64,000 nt of DNA from Wallemia ichthyophaga EXF-994 (GCF_000400465.1 NW_008806278.1:124001-188000), one strand, 5' to 3'; shown: positions 11,952 through 23,433, counted from the first letter of the stretch. Numbers and translations are program-made. Notes: generated by a model from the letters alone, not told the origin.

Positions 11952-13590
11952 ATGGATCGTCCTCAATCACCAGATTCTGCTCTACAAGTAGACAGGCACA
12001 GCGTCTTTTCAAGTTCACACTCTAAATCCCCTTCTGATGTCGAGTCTGCGAAAAACAAAGCAATTCTGACCGCGCAGACAAACGAATTCGGCTATGTCCA
12101 GGAAATGCCCAAGCACCGCTCACTAGCGAGTATTTTGTTTCTTGCGGTGGCTATTGCTGCTATACCTTATGGTCTCTCGACAACAATCCTCTATCCACTC
12201 ACAAACGGCGGCTCGAGTGCTGTCATCTGGGGCTGGGTGATGATGGCGGTGATAACGCAGTGCGTTGCTGTCAGTCTGGCTGAGATATGCTCTCGCTATC
12301 CAGTGGCTGGTGGGGCATACTATTGGTCGTACATGCTCAGTCCGCCGCGCTACGCGAAGCTCAACTCGTACATCTGCGGATGGGTGTATCTAGTCGGCAA
12401 CTGGACGGTCACCCTCGCCGTCAACTTCGGTACCACGCAGCTCTTCCTCGGCGGGCTCAACCTGCTCTATCCTGACTTTGTAGCCAACCAATGGCAGACG
12501 GTGCTGACATTCTGGGCATTGTCTATAGTGACGACAGTGATAAGCTGCGTTCCTGGCAAGTATCTCAAGTATCTCGACCACTTCTGTCTCGTGTGGACAG
12601 TCGCAGGGCTGCTCGCTATCCTCGTCGGGCTCTCTGTGAGAGCTGGCGCAGGGCGCAGGAGTGCGCGCTGGGTGTTCGGCGCTTTCGATAATGCAGAAAG
12701 CGGCTGGCCTAGTGGATGGTCCTTCTTTATTGGACTGCTTATGGGCAGCTATACACTCAGCTCAACAGCCATGATTAGCTCTATGTGCGAGGAGGTCCTC
12801 GATGCAGACACGGTTGTCCCTCGCGCTATAATGGCCAATATCCCACTCTCTTTTGGCACCGGACTTATCTTTCTCCTCCCGCTCCTCTTCACGATGCCCG
12901 CTGTGGATGCTGTCCTCGAGGGCACGAGCGGCCAGCCTGTCGTCGAATGCTTCCGCTATGTGATGGGATACGAGGGCGGGGCATTTGGGCTATTTTTTAT
13001 CGTCTTCTTGATTGTGGGAGGGATTTTTGCTGGTATGCGTCTGACTGACACACACTCCATTACAGGGTATCTTTTCAGGTATAGGTTGCACTACAGCGGC
13101 AAGTCGCCTCACTTGGGCATTCGCCCGCGACAATGCTATACCGTTCAGCGGGCTGATTAAGCAGGTCAACCCAACACTCGAACTCCCCTTTAACGCTATC
13201 CTCCTGTCTACAGCCGTGCAGATGGTGCTTGGGTGTGTTTATTTCGGTTCGACAGCCGCATTTAATGCGTTTTCCTCGGTCAGCGTTATCTGTCTGGGTT
13301 GCTCCAATCTCGTCCCAATCACGATATCATTCTGTGAAGGTCGACATGCTATCAGCGATGCAAAATTTAACGCGGGTAAGTTAGGCGGAGTGTGTAACGT
13401 CGTCAGTATCGCTTGGTTCGCTTTCGCTATTCCCCTCTTCTGCTTCCCGACCACAGCTCCACCGACTAAGGAAAGTATGAACTACGCCTCTGTCGTCTTT
13501 GTTGGGTTCCTCGCCATTAGCGCTGCTTACTATCTTGCTTACGGGAGGAAGAAGTTTGATGGCCCGCCGACGACCCACTTTAAGGAGTAG
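11952..13590 (+). CDS. APC-superfamily amino-acid/GABA-type permease
   Basis: Integral membrane transporter. Exon 1 is 11952-13032, intron 13033-13078, exon 2 13079-13590; about 530 aa. After a hydrophilic Ser-rich N-terminus the family signature runs FGYVQEMPKHRSLASILFLAVA, then GGSSAVIWGWVMM, SLAEICSRYPVAGGAYYWS, and after the splice GCTTAASRLTWAFARDNAIPFS. About 12 hydrophobic segments are visible. This is the fungal amino acid/choline (ACT) type, related to GABA permeases; the actual substrate is not predictable. It lies in a GC-rich stretch with KAP120 and NOP58, and converges on KAP120 with 137 bp between stops, including a T-rich tract near 13669-13692. Confidence 0.88.
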
Positions 13591-13727
13591 CGGGTGCGTT
13601 TATGGAATTTTGCAAACTTGCACACTTTCACTCTCACTGTCTTTGATAGACATTCAGATTCACATAGACTTTTTTTCAATTTTTTTTTTTACTGCTTTGT
13701 TTCTACTATTCAACTCATTATACAAAA

Positions 13728-16692
13728 TTAAGACATGGTCTCATTAATAAATGCGACGAGCTGCGCAACGACAGTGTGATCGGCATTTGCGAGGAAAGAC
13801 TGATTAAAAGCGTCAGGACCGCCCGGAAAGGATTGTTGGGCGTGAGCGAAGCTATGAGAGATAAGAGGGGGAATGGGGAGTGCGGCGAGGGGGTCAGTGG
13901 AGAAGAGGGTGAGTCTGCGCGTCTTCTCGCAAGTGCCTTCATCACCGACGGCGTTGAGGAGGGGGTGTGTGATAGGGGTGTGAGAGTGAGTGTGGGGAGT
14001 AGTTGAGTCGGGCTGCTCTCCATAAGCCACAGCATCCAGGTGATTCTCCCTAATCTGGGCGAGGATATCTACAAATATGCTACTGAGCTCAGCAAGGCGA
14101 GTGAGAACGAGTGGTATGCCGTGCTCGACGAGTCTAGCTAGCCCAGCAGCTGCGAGAGCGCGACTGTACTCGTCGGAAATGTTATCCCACCTATCGCACC
14201 ACCTGTCGAGGAGAGCGACGAGCGTGGTTTGTGGAGACACACCGAGCACCTCCGCGGCGCATTCGAGAAGATGTAGAAGGAGGGGTGTATCAACGAGGGC
14301 GATGCGCGCGCACACAACCACGAGCTGCGCAGAGAGAAGCACCGACTCGCTCTCAGAAAGCAGCTTGCTAACTATGGCAGGGAAGAGCCCAGAGGTGTGC
14401 ATGTCCCCCCACCAGGTGGCAGGTGGGGCGATTAGGGCGGCGAGGTGGACGAGGTGAATTGCTTGTGCGCGTACAGCATCGCTCGCATACTCCACCACAC
14501 CGGCGCACGCTCGGAACAGAAGCTGGGCTGTCTCGGACTCACTCACCACCGCCATCCCACTGAGATACATGTGCGACTCGATGAGAGCGCCTGCTGGCTC
14601 GCTCAGGTCGACGTCGTTGGCGAATAGCTCCACCGCCAGCGGGAATAGCCCGTGGATGGAATCCGTGTGTCCCGCTGCGTGCTTGAGCGTAACCTGCCAC
14701 AACTCTATCGCGTCCATGTCGATGTATGGTTTGCCCTGGGTACGTGAGTGGGTATGTGCGCAGCGCAGAGCATCAACCCACCTGTGCTGGATCCAGCGCT
14801 GTGCGTATGAGCGGCACGACTAGTGGGAGAGCACGTTGGCTGCCCTCCTGCATAACGCACACGAGACGAGCGAGCAACGCCAGCATGCCGCCGCGAAGGT
14901 GCCAATCGGCGTCGGCGCTAGAATCGCCATCAGCCTCCCACAGCCCGCCTACCATTTCGAGGAGAGGAAGGGCGTGGGGCATGGACATATCCCCGACTTG
15001 ATCCACGATACACGTGAGGCTTGCGAGCACCTTGGTCTTGATTTCGCCCAGTGTGCACGCAGCGAGAATGCGCATCAGCTCAGCCACCACCGCCCCCATG
15101 TAGGGCTCGAAGAGGGCAGGAGCAAAGTCCCACGTGTCTACTATCCCAGCGAGGGCAATCGCAGCTGAAATCTGCACTGCGACGTCGTTCTCGGCATCTT
15201 GCGCGCGCAGACAATGCAGTATGATTGTGTACACTTTCGTGCGTGCGCTTGGCGTGAGATTCTCACCAGCGAACCGCCCAACGAGGATAGCTATGCGACG
15301 GCGCAGGATGCGGCCGTGGCCTACACTGTCCACCTGCACCTCGGGGATCAGCGTAGTGTCGAGCCAGCGCTCAAACGATACGTGGTCATAGAGGTATTCT
15401 GCACACTTGGCCACTATGCGGTACACGCCCTCTTTGTAGATGACGTCGCTGCTCTCGGCGGCAGAGTGGAGGAGGGATGTGAGGTGCGCGCCAACGGCCC
15501 CACGTCGCTTGATTAGCACAGCGAGAACAAGGTTCTGGGCACACGGGCGCAGATCCACCTCCCAGTGGTCGAGGTCGTCCTCGTAGACCCAAGTCTCAGG
15601 ATCAGATTCCCAGCGGGCGAGGTCGGCGGGAGTGAGAGGGAGGAAGCGGCGGGCGACAAGGTCGACGACTTGGACGGCAAAGTCGTCGGAGAGGGAGGCG
15701 TGTGGGTTGAGCTTGTGCGGCGCGTGGGGGACCCAGTCGGCGAGGGAGAGTTTGAGGATGAGGAGGGCGTGGATGAGGTATTTAGGAGGGGCGGCGGGTG
15801 AGGATGGGTGCGTGCAGTGGGCGATTTGCGAGTACAAGATCGGTATAAGCGCCTCGATGCCTTGGATGCCGCGGAAACGGCCTTGATTGGACTGCTGGAG
15901 ACGGAGGAGGAAGCGTGTGTGGGCGTTGAGAAGCTGGAGGGGCGGGGAGCGCGATGAGTGGGTGCAGTCGAGTAGGCGGGGGAGGAGGGAGAGCTGGAGC
16001 TGGGTGAATTGCACCGTGTTGGAGCGCTCATCGCCCGAGCACCGCGACCAGTTGTGGAGGGAGAGCGAGGCGAGCACCTTGTACGCGTACGTCGCCAGGG
16101 ATATCCAATGGGGGTGGGAGGCTAGGTGGGAGAAGGCCAGCTGGTAGACAGCCAAAGCAAAGGGGAAGAGGGACGCGTAGAGAAGGGGGAAGACCCTGTT
16201 GGCGATTCTGATAGACGCGATTTCCTTGGTGATTCGGTGGAGAGCGTACAAGGCGTGGCTGAGCCGGAGGAGGTGGCCGGGCTCGCTCACAGCCAGCTCC
16301 GGAGACAGACGCGCCTTGATGTCGTCGACCAAGCCTGGCCAGAAGCGCGGGTAGTCGATGCGGGCCAATTTGGAGAGAATGAGCGCGTTGAGCTCGGTGA
16401 GCTTGGCGTCGGGGCTGTCGAAAAAGTCGAGGCAGCGGGCGCGGATGGCGTGCCTGGCCCCGGGGGACAGCTGGGGAGCACGGATGTTGCGCCAGTAGGG
16501 AAGGATGTTGTTCTTCACGAGGAGGATCGCCGCGAGGGAGAGCGTCGGGTCGGGGGAACGCAGGGAGAAGTCGTGCAGCCCGTCCAGCGCATCTGGCTGC
16601 CTCACGAAGGCATCGACAGCGTCGAGTACATTTACGCCGTCATCCACAATTTGTGCACTTGCCAATTTTAATAAATTTTCAACCGAGTGCAT
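13728..16692 (-). CDS. KAP120: Importin-beta family karyopherin, Kap120/importin-11 type
   Basis: Nuclear transport receptor made of HEAT repeats. Exon 1 is 16692-14782, intron 14781-14736, exon 2 14735-13728; about 972 aa (yeast Kap120 is slightly longer). The N-terminal importin domain contains LAAILLVKNNILPYWR, and the region RIDYPRFWPGLVDDI is typical of this subgroup. A second conserved block is ILVGRFAGENLTPSARTKVY. The helical repeats continue to the C-terminus. The start at MHSVENLLKLAS was chosen because a longer frame would overlap the divergent NOP58 gene; the two start codons are only 38 bp apart. Codon use is strongly GC-rich compared with genes further right. Kap120 imports ribosome-biogenesis cargo, a plausible theme shared with NOP58. 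Confidence 0.85.
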
Positions 16693-16730
16693 TGGTTGGA
16701 GTGGACAGCGAACACCAACGACCAAGGAAA
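16693..16730. promoter_or_regulatory. 38-bp gap between divergent KAP120 and NOP58 start codons
   Basis: The whole space between the two start codons is 38 bp, so the core promoters and 5' leaders must be shared or lie inside the opposing coding regions. No TATA box or known motif is evident. Confidence 0.5.
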
Positions 16731-18384
16731 ATGCTGATTCTGTTCGAAACCTCACTTGGCGTGACACTGTTTAAAATTAAGGATGGCAAGCTCGAGGATC
16801 CCGATCTCCACAAGGAGTTCGCCTCCCCCGACTCTGCTTCGTCGGTGTGAGTAGACGCCCACGCAGCCAGCCCCGCTCACACCCCACAGCCTCAAGCTCA
16901 AGGCCATTCACAAGTTCAACTCCACCACCGAGGCCCTCGAGGACATCACCCAGCTCCAGGACGGCAAACTGTCCAAGTCGATGAAAAAATTCTTGCAGGA
17001 CAACGTCGCCGACGACAAGAAATCCCAGAACCTCGCTGTCATGGATCCGAAGCTGGCTTCCACTATCGCGCAGAAGCTCAACATCAACGTCGTCTCGGAC
17101 TCGACCACGGTCGATCTCTTCCGCGGTGTCCGCCAGCAGCTCCCGCACCTCCTCAACGGCATCGAGCAGCACGACATGGACACCATGTCCCTCGGTCTCT
17201 CCCACTCCCTCTCCCGCTTCAAGCTCCGCTTCAGCCCCGACAAGGTCGATGTCATGGTCATCCAGGCGATTGCCCTCCTCGACGACCTCGACAAGGAGCT
17301 CAACATCTACGCCATGCGTGTCAAGGAGTGGTACGGGTGGCACTTCCCTGAGATGGCAAAGATTATCAGCGACAACATCGCCTACGCCAAGATCATCAAG
17401 TTGGCTGGTTTCAGGACGAATATTCCGTCAACTGACCTCTCGAGCCTCCTCCCCGAGGATTTGGAGCAAGCCATCAAGGTGGCTGCTAACATTAGTATGG
17501 GTACTGAGATCTCTGACACCGACATTGAGCACATACTCAGTCTTTCTGAGCAAGTCATCAGCATCGCCGCCTACCGCCAAGAACTGTACGACTACCTGCG
17601 CAACAGAATGAACGCAATTGCACCAAACCTCACAGCTCTCGTTGGTGAGCTTGTCGGTGCCCGTCTCATCAGCCATGCAGGCTCTCTCACCACTCTCGCC
17701 AAGTATCCCGCCTCAACTGTCCAAATCCTCGGTGCCGAGAAAGCACTCTTCCGCGCTCTCAAGACGAAGCACGACACTCCTAAATACGGTCTCATCTACC
17801 ACGCCTCCTTGGTAGGATCAGCACCACAGAAACTCAAGGGTAAGATGGCACGTATGGTGGCTACCAAGACCTCCCTCTCTTCACGTTTAGACGCACTCGC
17901 CGATGCTGAAACTAAAGCTGATATGGACTCAGCTTCTATCGGTATCGAACAACGCGCTAGCCTCGAGAGTAGACTCAGAGCTCTCGAGCGTAGCATTGGT
18001 ATACAGAGGACACGCAATGAAAGTGATGTTGGTAGCAAGAAACAAAACAAATTCGATTATGACGCTTCTAACGGCAACGGTACCGCTACTTACAACTCTA
18101 ACACTGACAATCTCCTCCCTACACAACCAGCTCAGCCATCTAATGGTGCCCAAGGTGCAGACGGCCTCTCCGATAAAGAACGTAGAAAAGCTGAAAAGAA
18201 GGCTGCTAAGGCTGCTCGTAAGAGTGAAGTTGGTGACGCAGGCGAGGATTCCGCTGCTCCTTCAAAGAAGCGCTCGAGAGACGACGACGAAGATGTCGAC
18301 GCCGATTCACCTAAAAAGGAATCCAAAGAAGAGAAAAAGGCGAGAAAGGAAGCTAAGCGTGCCAAGAAAGCTGCCAAGGAGTAG
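16731..18384 (+). CDS. NOP58: Box C/D snoRNP core protein Nop58
   Basis: Nucleolar scaffold protein for 2'-O-methylation guide RNPs, acting with Nop56, fibrillarin and Snu13. Exon 1 is 16731-16846 ([15 protein letters not shown]), intron 16847-16889 (43 bp), exon 2 16890-18384; about 536 aa. Seen in order: the NOP5 N-terminal domain ([18 protein letters not shown]), coiled-coil region, NOSIC/Nop domain ([41 protein letters not shown]) and a Lys-rich tail with repeated [15 protein letters not shown]-like runs. Nop58 rather than Nop56 is favoured by the N-terminus LILFET and the length. The 5' half uses GC-rich codons; the 3' half does not. Confidence 0.94.
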
Positions 18385-18567
18385 AAAAAAACTTTCGATA
18401 GAAACTACCTTGATTGTGTAATTTGTATTTATTTTCATTTCACTTGTCTCATATAAATTTGCAAATTTTGCATGTCTGTAGTGTCTAACCAGAGTAAGAA
18501 TAATTCTTTGTATTTATTTCCGTTTCATCTACTACATAAAGTTTTGCATATCTGTTGCATCTGTTTT

Positions 18568-18591
18568 GGGGGGGGGGGGGGNNNNNNNNNN
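18568..18591. other. Assembly gap: G14 homopolymer followed by 10 Ns
   Basis: Fourteen consecutive G (18568-18581) run into ten N (18582-18591). The gap lies between the converging 3' ends of NOP58 and the coiled-coil gene. Ten Ns are probably a placeholder, so the true distance is unknown. Confidence 0.95.
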
Positions 18592-18641
18592 GCGAGTGAA
18601 AGAGAGAGAAGGAATAATATTAAAAACACCTCCAGTGCCGT

Positions 18642-20785
18642 CTATAATTCACTCAATGTATATTCACCATTAGCGTAAGCGATTGAGAGGTCGACTTCCT
18701 CGCCAAACCCGTTATGGCTATGCCTTAGCCTATCGAGCTGCCTCTCCCTACTCACACAACTCGGCTTCTTATCTTTATTTGTCGAAGGTGAGAATGAGCT
18801 GCGAGCGCGATTGAGGAGTGAGTTTGAGCGTGAGCGGAAGAACCCGTAGCTGTCATTGCCGCTACTCTTGTTGCTCTTGTTGCTACCGCTGCGCTGCACT
18901 ACGTCCGTTTGCATCATCTGCGCAGTCTGCGCAGGTGGGGTATGAATAGGAGGCAAAGCGCAGCCTTCATCATCTACACTCCCATCCCTACCGAAACTTA
19001 CGGAGGCGGCGTGTGCAAAAGCGTCGTTGAAATCTACTCCGTCTGCTCCCGGTAACTCTTCCTCCTCCGCTACCTCCTTCTCCTCCTCCCGCTCCTGCTC
19101 CTGCTCTTCTTCCTCGATCCGCCCACTTGGCGCAGAGTACGCCGCCATCGGGAACCGCCAATCGACAAGCAGCGAATGGGGGCGGACAGGGCGGTCATCA
19201 TCGTCTGGAGGGTGAATGTGTGAAGGTGAGTGTGAGGTTGAGTGTGAGTGATTTTCACTATTGTCTTGCATCTCACAAAGATCTTCCTCTCGCCCACTCT
19301 TTCTTTCCTCTTGCTCCCGCTCCCACTCCTCCCACTCCTCCCGCTGCTCCGCCTCAATCTGGCAGCGCAAGTCCCTCTCAAAGCGAGCGTCTACACGAGC
19401 CTCTTCCAAATCTCTGTGTGCGCGATCAAGTGCCTCTCTACAATTGTCGAGGTCTCCCGTAAGCAATAAAACATGCTCACGCATCTCGCGCACCATCTTC
19501 ACCTGCGCCGTATGCTCATGAATCGAAGGTAGCTGATCCAATCTAGCTCGCAATCGCTGCACGACCTCCTCACTAGCCTCCCGCTCTCGCCGCTCTTGCG
19601 CCAACTCCCTCTCTGCCGCTTCGTGCTTATCACGGTACTCACCCAGCTCGTCGTGAATTTGAGCAAGCTGCTGCTCTAGAAAGGCGCGAGTGGATGGTGA
19701 TCCATATAGCTCCGTCTCCGTTGACCCACTTGAACTTATCGACCCTGAACGTGCTTTGTTGACTAGGTTTAGTTGTTTTGGTGGTGTTTTGTTGGTGGTT
19801 CCGTTGCTCGCATTTCCACTTCCAACCACTCCCGCCAGATCATCCATCTTGTCGTCACTCCTACGGTATTGTATCGAGCCTTTGCGACGAGGTGGCGTGC
19901 TAACGCTGCTTACATTTATATCTGTATGCGCCGTGGTATTTGCATCATTGCTGCTACTGTTCCCGCTAGGTATAGGTGGCATCCCTCCATAGTCAAAATC
20001 AGCACTCTTCCCAAACGACGCATTCGTCAGCGGTGAGCTGAGCGAGTTTGATGTGGCAATTGAAGAGTGCGAATGCGAGTACGAATTTGCATTCGACATT
20101 TCCGATGAGGTTGACCCACTGCGCTGGAACGATGGCGGTTGAGACACCTTACTGGTAAAATTGAAAGGAGATTTAGTGTTTTGATTGTGCATCGATAGAG
20201 GTCTAATAGGACGTTGAGGTGCAGCATTCTTCATCAGACTATCCAAATCTACAGAATTGCGCTTGGTTTTGTAGCTTTTGAAGGAGCTCGTCGGATTGCG
20301 CGGTTTCGATCCACCATCATCATCCTCTTCCTCCTCCAGCAGTGCGCCTAATTGAGGAATTTGAGATATGGACATAGGTGAATGTCTTGTAGGGTGAATA
20401 GGAATATTTTCAGACGCTGTGAAGAGAGTTAGCGGGTTTTGCATTAGTGAGACATCGACTAACAACTCAATTGCTCCAGTTGAGCGGTCGTAGGCATAAC
20501 CAGTGACATACTGCCACCGCTTTCATTCATATCATAGTTTTGAGCAGATTCATCGGTTGATTTCGGAGAAAACGTGTCGTCGTCGTCATTATCGAGAATA
20601 TCATTCCCAGACATGAGCTGCATAGAGTGGGAACGTGTGGATACAGAGGAGTGCCTCTTGTGGGAGTGTTTCCTGCCATGAGAAGGACGTGGAGATGGCT
20701 GTGTGGGTGATGGCTGAGAAGGACTACCTGGGCTAGCTGGGCTGCCGCCGAAAGAGAAGCCACCGTTATCACCAGTGAATCCCAT
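18642..20785 (-). CDS. Uncharacterised Ser-rich protein with central coiled coil
   Basis: Not recognised. Exon 1 is 20785-20464; the intron 20463-20417 uses donor GTTAGT and a GCTAAC branch site; exon 2 is 20416-18642; about 698 aa. The N-terminal part is Ser/Pro/His-rich low complexity with an acidic DNDDDDTF run. A long charged heptad-like segment in the middle third (AFLEQQLAQIHDELGEYRDK through REQEERKSGREEDL) predicts a coiled coil. The rest is disordered, with a short basic patch SCVSRERQLDRLRHS near the end. The design resembles cytoskeletal or polarity scaffolds, but no specific family can be named. The alternative donor GTTGTT two codons upstream would change only one residue. It shares an 82-bp divergent promoter with UFE1. 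Confidence 0.75.
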
Positions 20786-20867
20786 TAAATTAGATAGATT
20801 GGGTATAATTTAATAGATAGGAATATAATTTAGATGGAAGTAGCTCTACAACCAACAACCAATCAAA

Positions 20868-21728
20868 ATGGATAGAACGGTTGAATTTAGACAGTGTCTA
20901 TTAATTAACTCCAATTCCTTTAAAATTCCAAGTAAACCTAGAAATTCTAAAGCACCACAGCCAATTCAGCTAAACGAAGAGTCCAAATCCTTACTAGACA
21001 ATCTCAATAATGTTAATAACGTGATCAACTCTATCGACAGCTCTACCAATCTCGCCGTGTTGGATGAAGAGATCAGCTCCATCTTAAAGCTGTCGAGCAG
21101 CCGGCTCAAGCTACTCGACGACAAGATTGAACAAAGTCTCTCTACCTCGTATGTAGATACGCTGCTTGGTCAATCAAGCAACCCCGTCCACAAACAACAC
21201 CAATACGGCAAACTCATCTCGCTAAACGCTTTCCTTTTTAAACTGTCCCATAAGTATCAGAAAATACAGCAGAGTTCTTCCAAGAAACATAAAATTATAC
21301 CACAGTACGCTCAGTTAGAGGATGTTGATATACCCACGCCTTCGACCAATCACTCACACCTTTCCCCTCAACAGACTCTACTTTTAGACAAAGAATCTGA
21401 AGCACTCAGGAACTCCGATAAACAAGACTTAATCGCACTCGAAAAAGCTCAACACTCCCTCCTCTCCATCACCAACTTACAGTCTGAGATCATGACTCAT
21501 CTCACCCAACAGTCCCATCTCGTCGAACAACTATACGACGACTCCTTGACTAGCACAGGAAGCCTCGGTGACGCTTCCAAACAACTCTTCAAAGCCAAAG
21601 ACAATCAGTCTTCTTCGAGACTGTTCATTATCTTTTTCTTTTTCATCGCTGGCTTTTCTTTACTGTTCTTAGAGTGAGTAATTAACCCCTCCAACAACCA
21701 TCTAACTCTCTTCAGGTTCTACGACTGA
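20868..21728 (+). CDS. UFE1: ER Qa-SNARE Ufe1/syntaxin-18
   Basis: ER t-SNARE for retrograde Golgi-to-ER fusion with Sec20, Use1 and Sec22. Exon 1 is 20868-21673, intron 21674-21715 (42 bp), exon 2 21716-21728; about 271 aa. The N-terminal region starts DRTVEFRQCLL, as syntaxin-18 proteins do. The SNARE helix is about residues 180-240 (LLLDKESEALRNSDKQDLIAL...), and a C-terminal anchor LFIIFFFFIAGFSLLFLE follows. The tiny last exon adds only FYD after the anchor, matching the short lumenal end of the family. The assignment rests on this architecture and the N-terminal motif. Confidence 0.8.
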
Positions 21729-23166
21729 TCCTCATAAACTGTAATACCCACTCATCACGTATGCATTCTCCATGTCATCTGTACCTAGATCTGAGCAGAC
21801 CTGTCTGCCGACCTTTCTGATTAGTCGAATGCTCTTTTTGGGCTTGGTAGATCTATCTATGACCCCAATTCTCTTCCTTTCACGTTGGCGCCAAAGCCAT
21901 TTCAAGTGAAGAATGACATGTTCCGCAAGGTACAAACGCCTTGTGAGCGGTGCATGCATAATGAAGGTCCCATTCCGTAGGCTTTGAGCATTTGACAAGT
22001 TGCATGTGATCTTTATTGGCTTGTGCTGCCCAGTGCGTTTAAATTTCCCCCTGTAATGCTGTTTTACTAGAGGGGTGGAGCCCTATATGCCAAGGCCTCA
22101 AATTGAGATACCTTAGTGAAATATTGTGATCTAAGCGATTTCATAGATACTTTTCCCACATCTTTGTCCCCATAATTTGAATCTTCGAAATGCACCCGGT
22201 CTACGCAAACACTCGATTTCAGAGTTTTGATGACCCCCACTTTCTATACCTAAGTCTCTTCTCCAAAGTGTGAAGTGATGTAAAATAGCAATATTCATTT
22301 CTTGGAGTCTGATTTAATAGCTGTGGACGTCATCTTTCGTAAAACGTTTTTCGCGTTTATATAGCCGTATAGTGGAGATTTTGGGTGCTTGTGGTCTCTA
22401 TAAGACAGAGCAATTTGCATCTATTGATTAAACGTGTGGTATCCTCGACATCCATCTTATGTCGAGCGCTAGTGCGATTTTGGACAATTGCCTCCTATCA
22501 GCGTGCAGTGTGCAATATGGAGCACCAAAGATCTTGATCTAGCAAATTCATATTCTTACTTGTCAGAGCTATCTATAAATTTCTTTTATTTGGAAATTAT
22601 CAGAATTCGTAAATCGTCATCTGAGATGAGATAGATGGTAGCGGAGAATCCCAAGTCGGTGAACGCTGAGCGGAGGGATGATACAGCGGTAGATTTGAAA
22701 TGCTGAAGAGCCAATGAAAAGTATTATGTGGTTTATTTTGTATATATTTCTATTATATGACTTTACCGTACTAATCTTCTTCCCTGTTTTGCCACTTGCA
22801 CGGTGATCCCAGCATACTTTATTCGATAGAGTGGTCCGTATTCTCAACATCATCCGATGTAATCACTAATCAGACGAATCAAATCACCCTACTACCTCAC
22901 AAAATCACGCTGCGAGTACTCTACTAACCGAAGCAGTATAACGACGAGGAAATTCAAAACTGCAGTCCTAAAAATTTCATTCCTTGAATACTGCCACATT
23001 TGAAGCCTATTAGTGAAGAGAAAAGGCAATCGGCGGTGCTTATCTGATGCACGGAGAAGACCTGTATGCGTCGACCGAACGAGGCTTTCAGCGCGAAACA
23101 CATCCAGTGTAATAAAGCGTGTAGAGTGTTTCTACTTTGCAGACACCACATTATCCCTGTTGAACC
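21729..23166. other. 1.4-kb gene-free block between UFE1 and PKR1
   Basis: No supported intact gene. About 21729-22010 should hold the UFE1 3' region. From about 22020 to 22990 the block is occupied by the left copy of a diverged dispersed repeat described separately. The last 170 bp are the PKR1 promoter. Confidence 0.7.
22020..22990. repeat. Diverged dispersed repeat, copy 1
   Basis: This stretch aligns by eye, in the same orientation, with 50255-51270. Shared anchors in order include CGATTTCAGAGTT (22210), CGTAAAAC then TCGCGTTTATA (about 22339-22360), GGTCTCTA (22393), GTGCAGTG/GCAATATGG..GCACCA (22503-22525), CATCTGA.ATGAG (22618), TTATATGACTTT-like (22752) and CCCT.CTACCTC (22888). The best sections are roughly 70-75% identical with small indels, and the flanks less. 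The ends are blurred. No terminal inverted repeats, target duplications or intact reading frame were found. Confidence 0.75.
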
Positions 23167-23433
23167 ATGTCTATCAACCCTCTAATCCCCGGAGTGAACA
23201 ACAAGTTCCTGCTCATTACCAACATAATATTCACGCTGCTCTTCTTCAACTTGGTGTTCTTGATACTAGCGGTAGACTACGATAATGGAAGAACGCACGT
23301 GATAGCTCTCACGGGAGTCGTCGTTGCGTTGTGGACGACTGTGAACTGGTGAGCTCAACGAGCAAGGAAACTACAGCGCTAAAGACGACGCAGGTTCTAC
23401 TATGAGCTGTCAAAGACCAAGAAGACAGAATAA
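23167..23433 (+). CDS. PKR1: V-ATPase assembly factor Pkr1-like small membrane protein
   Basis: A 73-aa protein with two hydrophobic segments, from exon 1 23167-23348 and exon 2 23394-23433 (intron 45 bp, junction inside a Trp codon). The layout matches the Pkr1 family: a short N-terminus with NPLIPGVNNKFLLITN, TM1 (FTLLFFNLVFLILAV), a short loop with HVIALTGVVVALWTTV as TM2, and the conserved end NWFYYELSK. In yeast Pkr1 helps assemble the V-ATPase Vo sector in the ER. The splice is supported because it restores the NWF..EL motif. Family calls on so short a protein carry some risk. Confidence 0.7.

Noticed and set aside
15513-16031. Long open frames on both strands inside KAP120
   Set aside because: They arise from the GC-rich composition of KAP120; the peptides are Ser/Pro/Thr- or Glu/Gly-rich artefacts.
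16693-16767. Longer N-terminus for KAP120 starting at 16767
   Set aside because: It would overlap the NOP58 start codon and adds residues with no importin similarity; MHSVENLLKL is the family-like start.
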